Shown piece by piece: positions 7,501 to 13,901 of a stretch of DNA of 13,901 nt (position 1 is the stretch's first letter; every line of letters starts with the position of its first letter). Below the pieces are notes generated by a model. That model saw nothing but the letters and a program-made list of their open reading frames with translations. It searched no databases and was not told the origin of the DNA. The translations under genes were made by a program, and so were the position numbers. Source of the DNA: Thalassiosira profunda (Eukaryota; Bacillariophyta; Thalassiosirophyceae; Thalassiosirales; Thalassiosiraceae); NCBI GenBank assembly GCA_036939355.1, contig JALLAP010000868.1, positions 1 through 13,901 of the forward strand. Reading direction: 5' to 3'.

Positions 7501-10500
7501 GGGCCCTTTCTTCTCGAACGAGGGGCTGTTCTGCAGGTTTGGCCGGGTGGTCGTTCCTGGAGCGTTTCACAGCCCGACCCAAATCAGCTGCACTGCTCCA
7601 GCGCATGCCTCCGGAGCGTATTCGCTCGAAGTGACGCAAAACGGCCAGGATTTCACGTCTTCTGGGCACGTGTTCCGCTTCTATCACGCCTGCAGTGTCC
7701 ACCAAATCAGCCCAATCTCTGGGCCTGCGAAGCGGGCAGGAACCAACGTGAGGGTCTCTGGGGAGAATTTTGTCAACACGACGCAATTGCAGTGCAGATT
7801 TGGGTCGCGGGTAGTCCCAGCCACGTTCATAGATAGCTCGGAAATCTCCTGTTCGTCGCCGCCCATCGAAATCAGTGATCTGGTAGACGTGCAAATGGAA
7901 GGCTACTACCCGCAGGAAATGCGAGGAAGGCTGGTCCCGTTCGAGGTCTCGAACAACGGGCAAGACTTTACCTCCAGCGGGACGGAGTTCTTGTATCTGC
8001 AGGACATTGAAGCGTCGCGCATCTCAAGGAAGGGAGGGCCGAGTCATGGAGGCACCCCCGTCTACATCAGCGGGTCGCATTTTGGTAAGCGGCTTTTCAC
8101 TGCATGAAGATTTTGTCGCGCTTGCGACTCACACAACCGCGTGCCGCCAGTCAACAACACACAGTTGACTTGTCGTTTTGGCCGCAAGCCGATGACGGCC
8201 CACTTCTTGACGCGAGGCGCCGTCCTTTGTTTCTCGCCGCCACTTTTTTCAGATGACTACCTGAACTCGGCCAAAGAGAAACCCGTTCCTCTGCTTGTGT
8301 CCAACAACGCAGAGGACTACGTCTTCTTTGGCGATTTCATTTACACTTCGTCCTTGCCGGATGGCACCTACCAAGCTGGAACGGAGGGCAAGGATACCCT
8401 CCTCAGCTGTCCGCGGGGCGCCTGGTGCAATGGTCTGACCGGATCGAACTTCACCCTCTGCAATCCGGGCACGTACCAGCCCCTCCCTGGCCAGGACAGC
8501 TGCATCGAGTGTCCACGGGGCTACCATTGCAGCGAGTTTGGCATGACGGTGCCGCGAATATGCCCCGAACACTACGTGTGCGACGAGCGAGGCATGGACC
8601 GGGCCAAGCCGTGTCCGACCAACTATATTTGCGACCGCGGAACGGCGACACTGTCGACGGCGTGCCTGAAGAGCTTCGATTTTGGGACGGAGACTTGCTT
8701 CGACAACTCGACGGACGACTTTGGGCTGCAAGCGTCCGAGTACCCCGCGCAAATCTGGGCCGAGAGACACTTGNGACAACTCGACGGACGACTTTGGGCT
8801 GCAAGCGTCCGAGTACCCCGCGCAAATCTGGGCCGAGCGACACTTGATGCCTCTGGACGAGGACGCTTCCGTTGCGCCCATCCGGGGGAGATTCTGCCTC
8901 GACAATTCGTGCATCGACTACCTCGATTCAGACAACTTCCAGGTGATTGACAAATCCTTCGACTACACCTCGACGGGCTTTGACCTGCGGAGGCCCAGAT
9001 GTCGAGAGGGCACAAATTGTAGCCCAGACATTTCGCCCACCGCTCGGACTTGCAGCCCTGGCCATTTCTGTCGGCACGGAAAGAAAAAGCCGTGTGGACC
9101 GGGCACAAGGTGCCCACGCAATGATATGACCGACCCTCTTCCGTGTGAACCGGGGACCTTCAACTTTATGATCGGGCAAGAGAAGTGTTCGGAGTGTCCG
9201 ATAGGTACGTTTGTTCTCCAAACCAACTCTCTCCATGGTGCGCATCGTCTGACATTGATTGCTCTTCTCTTGTTTAGGCTACTATTGTCCATCATACGGC
9301 CTCTTGGACCCAGTCATTTGCCCTGCTGGTAAGTTGTTGTTGTGTGTGTTGTTTGGGAGCTGGCGCAGAGTGAAATAAATATCACATACCCTCTCTCTCG
9401 TGAACAGGCTATGTGTGCTCCAGGAAAGGGTTGACCGCCATGAACATCCGATGCCCGGCCGGATTGTAAGTTCTCTTTTCGCCACGTGATTTGTTCCTGT
9501 GCCAGTCTGTCCTCACTGTGGGTTCTCTCAGCTACTGCCACAATGGAACCAAGACGTCCGACCCATTCCGAAACGACACCACTCTCCGGCCGTATGCCTG
9601 TACCCCGGGCACCTTTTGCTTTGCCGGAACAGGTTCCAACGAAGTGCAAGAGGGCGTGGCTGGCTACGCGCAGCCGTGTGCCGCGGCCTTCTTTTGCGAA
9701 GCGGCATCGACCAGTGCAAAGGGCTCAGGGGCGTGTCCGCCCTCGTTCCAATGCCCCAAGGGAACTGCCAACCCGCGCCCCACGCCAAAAGGATTTCACG
9801 CCGAGCACCCGGGCACCATTGAGTCCACTGCGTGCCTGCCTGGGTTCTACGCGCCGACCATACAAACTGATAAGTGCTACGAATGTCCGCCGGGGACGTC
9901 TTGCTCGTTTGAGGGCCTGTTCGAGGCGGAAGAGTGCGGACCGGGCACGTACCGCGCCACCACTGACGAGAGCGGCCACACCTGTGTCCCCTGTCCGCAA
10001 GGCACCTGGTCAAAGAATTGGGGCCTGCGCGAGAAGGGCGAGTGCAACAGATGCCCGACGGGCGTGGTGTGCCCACTCGAGGGCATGACGAACCCCTGCA
10101 GCTACGCGGACCTCCCAACTCCCTACGAGCCGATTGTGAGAGACTTCAAAGGAATGCCGGCGTTTGAGTACGAGTTCCCCATTGATGCGCGGCCTCCGCC
10201 TTTTTCGATGGACGAGTGCCTCGCCCTCAACTCGAATGCCAAGAAGTCTCCAACTCCCGAGTACTTCTACGGCGAGCTGGTGCCTCCTTACATTGACATT
10301 TTGGGACGCGGCCCTCACTTCCGCGAGGCCGACCCAAGCTCGCTGAAATACCAACGCGTGGCCAGGTGCTACAAAAACTCCCAGCCGCACGGAAGCTTGG
10401 TGTACCAGCGAATGGCGGACTATTACGGCCCGCAGTATGACATCCAAACAGGCCATCCGCACCAGGGATACGGGATTGCTCTGCTCAACAACCAAATCTT

Positions 10501-13500
10501 CGCCACCGCGCCGCCGGAGGGGTACGAGTTCAGCTTCAACTACTTCCGTGGAGAGGGCAACGGCTACATCGACCTCCCGAAAGCGCGAGTCTTCGACCCA
10601 GCCTTTAACTGCACCAAGGGCATGATGCTCATGAACTCGTCGCTCGTAATGGAGGACGAGAGACGAATTGTGTACACGGATCCAACGCACGATTACGAGG
10701 GCGGTTACGACATCGAGAAGTGTCCCATCTTTGATTTGGAGCTGGGCTGCTACATTGACGACACGTTCGAAGTTCACGCCAAGGGCGAGTGCTGCAACAT
10801 TCGAGCGTTCGAGCCGAGAGCCGTCTATTGGGCCCACGATCAGTTCTACCACGGCACGTGCGAGGCCGATATCATCTGCGCCGAAGGGGGCCTGGCCCCA
10901 CCGCAGGCCAAGCCTTGCGACGCAGGCTTTGTCTGCGATGAAGGCACTTCGCTTGCCACTTCGCTGGATTATCTGTGCCCTGCAGGTTATGAGTGCGATT
11001 TTGCCACGACGCCAGACACGGATCTCCGAGCGCCGGGAAGCCAGCTGAAGACACTGTGCAAAGAGGGCCATTGGTGCGGAAGTGATGATCTTGGGCGGCC
11101 GAGCCAGGGACAATGTCCGCGCGACTATTTCTGCCCAACTGGTACTTCAGATCCTTTTGTTGGCGCTCTGGCGAACGACGGCATGCTTCGCATGCTTGGC
11201 AACACGCCTGCAGACCGGCCCAGCAATATCCAGTATCAGGGCGGCGACGCGTTTGCGCTGCTCGACGAGCACGTTCAAGACTGCAGTGCCGCAGCGCTTC
11301 CAAGCCTGAAGACCCGATACCAAGCCGAGATGAGCGAACGATCGAATCCCAACTACCTCGAATATCTGGCCGATGAGAGCGAATGGCCCATTGTCACAAG
11401 CGAGGCTCTGCCTTTTGCTGAAAAGTGTGCGAGGGACAACAAAGCCGCGCTCGTTCGCGATGCGCACCGGCGCAAGGAGTGCAATTGTGCGTCTCAGTTC
11501 TTGACCCTGGCCAGCGTGTATCGTTTCTGGCTGTGCACCTCGATCGAGCCTCTGGATGATTTGGGCCTGGGCGATCCCACTGTGCCGTTGGTGGGCCGCG
11601 GGAAGCGAGACTTTTGGTATCCTTACCGCATCCACCTTGACCATGATTCGGCCGTGGCAACGGATCCGGCGATGGAAATCTTTGGTTTGTCGTATGGGGA
11701 AGGCAACGTGTGCAACTTTGCTGAGGCAGACGATGTTCTCACGCTGCGCCAAGGGAGACTTCCGGACGAAGACGAGCTGCCAGATGCCTCGCCCTTGCTT
11801 CCACATGCGAGCGGCTATCTAATGTTGAGTGCCAACGATGGATTGCCCTTCCGGTTCACGAGCGCCGAAACGAAAGTCTTTGAGAGCTATTCCGAGCTCA
11901 AGCGTGAGGTCCAGGCGGAATACAGCAGCGAGCGGGAGCAAGCAGCGAGTGGCAATCGGACAGGCATTGATCCGTTCATTTTCGACCTGCACACCTCGAT
12001 CCAGCTCATTGAGCAGTTTGGGCAGCGGCTGGAGGATTTCGTGTACCCGGAGGCTACCAACGAGGCATCGTTCATGTCAATCGAGCTTGGCTTGGGTGTT
12101 GGAAACGACACGTACTCGCAGGAGTTCGACTTTGTGTCTCTCGATTGGTGCAGCTGTGCCGATCTGCTCAAGTGCCCCAACGGGACCTCGTCCGACGAAG
12201 GCGCGACGAGCATGGCAGACTGCAAGTCGACGAAAAAGGAAGTGCTGCATCGCATTTCGCTCTTGCCACCACTCGACAACGCGACAGTGGAGGTGCCATC
12301 GACGGAGGAAGGCACCGTCGACGAGTCGGCCACCCTTCGCTTGGAACCGTTCGACGTCGCGATCCTGACCGTCGACCAATCCGAATTGCCAACAAACCTT
12401 ACGTACGGAGAGGACTATGTGGTTTCGATCTACGATGGATGCAAGCCCTGTCCCTTGCGCTACCAGTGCAACAAAGCTGGAGACGGCGAGAGCTGCAGCT
12501 ATCCACCCACAGACCGACAGGTCGAGATACTCAACCAGTGCTTGAAAGACCACAGGAAAATGGTCTGCCTCCGCGCCGACGGATCGCAAGAAGATGTGAC
12601 AACCTGCGAGGAAGGAAACGTCACCGGCGACTACATGCTCTTTTCTGAGCCAGATTTGGAGAAATGCCTCTCGCGTCCTTACTTTTGCTCGGATTCTTCG
12701 TGGAATTTCCTCTCGTTCCGCCGGCTGTGCCAGGACACGCTGGACGATGGCACCCTCTCTCCCATCTACGACTGCTCCGACGTCCAGCGATGGCAAGCCT
12801 ACTCGCGGTGGCGGGATAAGATTTGCTGCTCGGATGCCCCGGAGCTGCGAGGTGTGGCTTCGTGCCAAAATGCCTCCATTTGCGCTGACGACCCGCTCAT
12901 TGAGACGATTCTAAGGGACAAGCTTCAAAGCGTCTTCGAGTTGGAGCACGGCTACCTCCCACCGCGAGATGAGCCCAAGGGGCAGCTTCTCCTCAATGCT
13001 AGCTTGCAGGAGGACTTAACACACGACTGCCCGCTTGATCTCTTCAACGAGTGGCAAGCGCCATTCCACGGCCGTGCAGACGCAGCCAAAATTGCATTGC
13101 ACAACGAGCACAAGCCCGAAGTCAGCCAAACGTGGCTGTCGACTCCTGGGTGCTGCGAGTGCCGTCGCCACCCCATGCCCGCCTTCTTCGAGACCAACGC
13201 ACACGTCTCTGGTTATCCCGACGACAAGCACCAGCGAATTCAGTTGACAATCAGCGCTCTGGCCAAGGTCGAGTTGACCGTCGTGGTGGAGCTCATCCAC
13301 GGAGCGTACTATGCCGAGTTTAGCGATAACTTTGCTCCCAGGGACAAGTCGCTTCTGCGCGTCCATTCGCCTGAACGGTTCTCGGAGGATCACGAGCAGG
13401 CGACGTGGCTGGCGGTCATCGAAGAAGCCAACTTTGACAGGGAGAACCTCGACCTGCCGCTGAACTTGCCAACCCGCATCACGGAGAGGGACGTCAAGGA

Positions 13501-13901
13501 GATCGAATCTCGCTTCTTGGTAGATCGACCGAGCAACATCTCCATTGGCGACCAGCGCTTCTTTGATAACGAGACCAACTCAGACGAAGGTAGAGCGTCG
13601 TCGCCAATGCGCCCGACGAGCGATCCAATTCGCACTGTCCGCGAAGAACACTCGTGGTGGCCGGACGACTTTCTCGCGCTGCCGTACCTGCCCTTCTTTT
13701 CCAACTGCGATGGCTACGACAGCCACATTAGCCTGAGCCGACTGCTGGAAGAACATCCAGACTGTAAAGAAATGTCGTATGATCAGACAGTGCCCACCAA
13801 AGAGTACGCGTTCCGGGGACAGCCGCCAGTCAGTGACGCATGCCTTGGAGTTGCGCTTCGCTGCACCTACGAGGAAGAAGTGAGGCAAGCGCGAAAGAAC
13901 T
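4505..13901 (+). CDS. Giant secreted IPT/TIG and GCC2/GCC3 cysteine-rich protein, five exons, 3' end outside the window
   Basis: Exons are 4505-8084, 8151-9204, 9278-9328, 9408-9465 and 9532 to beyond 13901. With the 72-bp duplication at 8702-8846 collapsed, the frame runs without a stop for 3,013 residues. The last exon is open for 4,370 bases and continues past the edge. The start has A at -3 and an in-frame TGA at 4472. Residues 1-20 are a signal peptide (RLVAAFLLLLGSSLGSS). Then come TIG-type sandwiches (115-358), a central block of about four repeats (370-822), TIG domains (855-1259), a GCC2/GCC3-type cysteine stalk (1260-1750), a mixed ectodomain, a second cysteine cluster (near 2000-2100) and about 900 unassigned residues. 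No transmembrane helix is seen before the edge, so an anchor, if any, lies downstream. TIG domains are adhesive immunoglobulin-like folds and GCC2/GCC3 repeats form disulfide-rich stalks, so a cell-surface or matrix role is likely. Many N-x-S/T sequons support secretion. Function, ligand and true length are unknown. Confidence 0.85.
4847..5575 (+). other. First IPT/TIG domain cluster of the giant protein (residues about 115-358)
   Basis: A partial first unit (DPVCVFNGTIVPATV, then ISCDSP, and VSSNGGHDVS) is followed by two fuller TIG units. One starts at LLLEPNHGPTAGGTRVYV (near residue 179) and has CKFG and VVCESPP. The other starts at SISSIHPSSGLVIGGTQV (near residue 276) and has CRFG and ISCLSP. 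The recurring P-x-x-G...GGT-x-V, C-x-F-G and I-x-C-x-SP positions define the TIG fold and its single disulfide. The last unit runs into short strands NEVQRVSVF, PEIQTISAK and NEIHTC, an EVQ-type strand series leading into the central block. Confidence 0.75.
5612..6970 (+). repeat. Central block of about four diverged protein repeats (residues about 370-822)
   Basis: Each unit of roughly 100-130 residues follows one plan: a strand GG-x-F-x-L-x-F/Y, an I-x-x-N-A-type strand, a helix E-V-x-x-A-L-x-x-L, then V-x-V. A F/W-x-V-x-F strand and a GD-x-P-x-L segment close the unit. The best matches are GGEFMLTFSDDN...NEEVKAALEELDGIDRV (from about residue 486), a weaker HAVFRIEAPP...DVMEAIEALGWKSLVV unit, and GGHFTLEYPTD...AMEVETALQRLELVDEV (from about 686). 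An eroded first unit lies at FRLVAPGGS...AAGMEEALEGLFPEGF. From memory, this GG-x-F-x-L-x-F...ALE-x-L pattern is common in very large secreted proteins of heterokonts. That attribution is unverified; the repeat itself is visible. Confidence 0.6.
7066..8346 (+). other. Second IPT/TIG domain cluster of the giant protein (residues about 855-1259)
   Basis: Four units occur in tandem, starting at PLVQSIAPTHGSIAGGTTL, EVSGVLPASAPVSGNATV, SVHQISPISGPAKRAGTNV and EASRISRKGGPSHGGTPV. Three keep C-R-F-G. All four have a variant of I-x-C-x-SP: ITCQSPP, ISCTAP, ISCSSPP and VLCFSPP. The closing strands share a striking signature: QNGQDFTSSG, NNGQDFTSSG and NNAEDYVFFG, like SLNGGHDYSD just before the cluster and SSNGGHDVSA in the first cluster. 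The intron at 8085-8150 interrupts the last unit between ISGSHF and NNTQLTCRFG. Confidence 0.75.
8085..8150 (+). other. Intron 1 of the giant gene
   Basis: This is a 66-nt phase-1 intron with donor GTAAGC and acceptor GCCGCCAG. Removal joins YISGSHF to NNTQLTCRFGRK through a rebuilt Val codon, completing a TIG domain. Unspliced, the frame ends at a TGA at 8105. Confidence 0.9.
8702..8846 (+). repeat. 72-bp direct duplication around an N, breaking the reading frame
   Basis: Bases 8702-8773 and 8775-8846 are identical except for one A/C difference (8765 versus 8838), and the single N at 8774 lies between them. The upstream frame matches the first copy and the downstream frame matches the second. 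Two 72-nt copies plus one extra base therefore shift the frame, while removing one copy together with the N restores an uninterrupted cysteine-rich protein. The N and near-identity point to two contig ends that overlap but were joined with a gap placeholder. A genuine in-frame 24-residue duplication with a gap of mis-stated length is the alternative. Confidence 0.85.
9205..9277 (+). other. Intron 2 of the giant gene
   Basis: This is a 73-nt phase-1 intron with donor GTACGT, a pyrimidine-rich tract and acceptor TTGTTTAG. It splits the Gly codon in ECPI-G-YYC, between the CPxG and YYC of a GCC2/GCC3 repeat. Confidence 0.9.
9329..9407 (+). other. Intron 3 of the giant gene
   Basis: This is a 79-nt phase-1 intron with donor GTAAGT, a (TG)-rich 5' part, a CT-rich tract and acceptor TGAACAG. 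It splits the Gly codon in VICPA-G-YVC, the same repeat position and phase as intron 2. The exon between them is only 51 nt. Confidence 0.9.
9466..9531 (+). other. Intron 4 of the giant gene
   Basis: This is a 66-nt phase-2 intron with donor GTAAGT and acceptor TTCTCTCAG. It splits the Phe codon in CPAG-F-YCHNGT, four bases further into the repeat than introns 2 and 3. The upstream exon is 58 nt. An earlier CCAG at 9502-9505 would shift the frame and lose the YCHNG cysteine unit. Confidence 0.88.
10111..10858 (+). other. Cysteine-poor segment between the two cysteine clusters of the giant protein
   Basis: About 250 residues follow the first stalk, from LPTPYEPIVRDFKGMPAF to YWAHDQFYHGT. The segment is rich in Tyr, Phe, Pro and Asp (FEYEFPIDARPPPF, YFYGELVPPYIDILG, MADYYGPQYDIQTGHPHQG) with few cysteines. 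It looks like a folded beta-rich domain rather than linker, but I do not recognise the family. Position between two disulfide-rich rods suggests an independent extracellular domain. Confidence 0.5.
10859..11159 (+). other. Second, shorter cysteine-rich cluster of the giant protein
   Basis: The GCC2/GCC3-like pattern returns here for about 100 residues: CEADIICAEGG, CDAGFVCDEGTS, CPAGYECDFATT, CKEGHWCGSDD and CPRDYFCPTGTS. The C-x-x-G-x-x-C spacing is the same as in the first stalk, so the two were probably one type of module separated by the intervening domain. Confidence 0.65.
11160..13901 (+). other. Unassigned C-terminal ectodomain of the giant protein, open at the window edge
   Basis: More than 900 residues run without a stop to the last base. 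The segment has scattered cysteine pairs (ECNCASQF, WCSCADLLKC, CKPCPLRYQC, KICCSDAP, GCCECRRH) and acidic, Ser/Glu-rich stretches. It also has a beta-rich part (IQLTISALAKVELTVVVELI, near 13240-13299) and a conserved-looking aromatic motif WWPDDFLALPYLPFFSNC (13655-13708) followed by GYDSHISL. I see no hydrophobic membrane-spanning run in the visible part. No domain family can be named from the sequence. The clean 4,370-base open frame and protein-like composition make it certainly coding. Confidence 0.7.

Larger units (their letters stand above)
8347..10110 (+). other. GCC2/GCC3-type cysteine-rich stalk of the giant protein (spans exons 2-5)
   Basis: After the last TIG unit the protein turns into repeats of the type C-P-x-G-x-x-C / C-x-P-G-T-x. 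Examples are CPRGAWCNG, CNPGTYQPLPGQDSC, CPRGYHCSE, CPTNYICDRG, CSPGHFCRHG, CEPGTFNFMIGQEKC, CPAGYVCSRKG, CPAGFYCHNGT, CTPGTFCFAGT, CLPGFYAPT and CPQGTWSKN. This is the GCC2/GCC3 (ephrin-receptor-like) cysteine pattern, in which short disulfide-linked loops build an extended rod. The segment with residues ASVAPIRGRFCLDNSCIDY (near 8867-8922) interrupts the regular repeat. Confidence 0.75.

Noticed and set aside
8141..8950. Separate gene starting at a GTG at 8141 and shifting frame at the N
   Set aside because: The apparent start is the 3' end of an intron, and splicing to 8084 completes a TIG domain. The frame after 8774 is an artefact of the duplication and N.
9329..9407. TG-rich and CT-rich runs as a microsatellite
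   Set aside because: They are short and imperfect and are explained as ordinary intron content including the polypyrimidine tract.
10010..11113. 367-codon minus-strand open frame
   Set aside because: Antisense to exon 5 of the giant gene, which carries regular cysteine repeats; antisense openness is expected in GC-rich coding DNA.
12077..12868. 263-codon minus-strand open frame
   Set aside because: Also antisense to the continuous exon 5; no domain or start context supports it.

Overview
The window looks like nuclear DNA of a eukaryotic microbe. Genes carry short spliceosomal introns (66-90 nt, GTRNGN...YAG type), proteins have eukaryotic secretory signal peptides, TTAGGG-type telomere motifs lie between two genes, and the coding sequence is GC-rich with short intergenic gaps. 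The domain repertoire is a split NYN nuclease fold with an inserted C2H2 finger, a secreted nucleoredoxin-like protein, and a giant IPT/TIG plus GCC2/GCC3 cysteine-rich protein with EVQ-type strands. It best resembles a stramenopile (heterokont) or a related alga or protist. That placement is inference; no rRNA or other marker gene is present. The single N at 8774 shows that this is draft assembly sequence.

Layout, left to right. (1) 430 to <1, minus: the 5' part of a gene whose 143 visible residues resemble the N-terminal domain of anamorsin/Dre2, an iron-sulfur assembly factor. (2) 431-756: an intergenic stretch with degenerate telomere repeats, including a head-to-head CCCTAA/TTAGGG inverted repeat. 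(3) 2343-757, minus: a 528-residue intronless gene for an NYN-domain/C2H2 zinc-finger protein of the plant limkain-b1-like layout, with part of the catalytic motif lost. (4) 2344-2484: a compact divergent promoter. (5) 2485-3645, plus: a two-exon gene for a secreted thioredoxin-fold (nucleoredoxin/tryparedoxin-like) protein with a WCGPC active site. (6) 3646-4504: about 860 bases without a convincing gene. (7) 4505 to >13901, plus: a giant five-exon gene encoding more than 3,000 residues and still open at the window edge.

The giant gene dominates the window. It encodes a signal peptide, several IPT/TIG beta-sandwich domains, a central block of about four divergent repeats, more TIG domains, a long GCC2/GCC3-type cysteine-rich stalk, and a large C-terminal ectodomain that I cannot assign. 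The last exon alone is open for 4,370 bases to the window edge. A 72-bp tandem duplication around the N breaks the frame and is most simply an assembly artefact. The four introns are distributed oddly: three fall within 330 bp, each at nearly the same place in successive cysteine-rich repeats.

Nothing indicates that the genes form a pathway. Two encode secreted or extracellular proteins (thioredoxin-like and giant TIG protein), one a likely RNA-processing factor and one a likely housekeeping Fe-S assembly factor. I found no tRNA, rRNA, CRISPR array or transposon.
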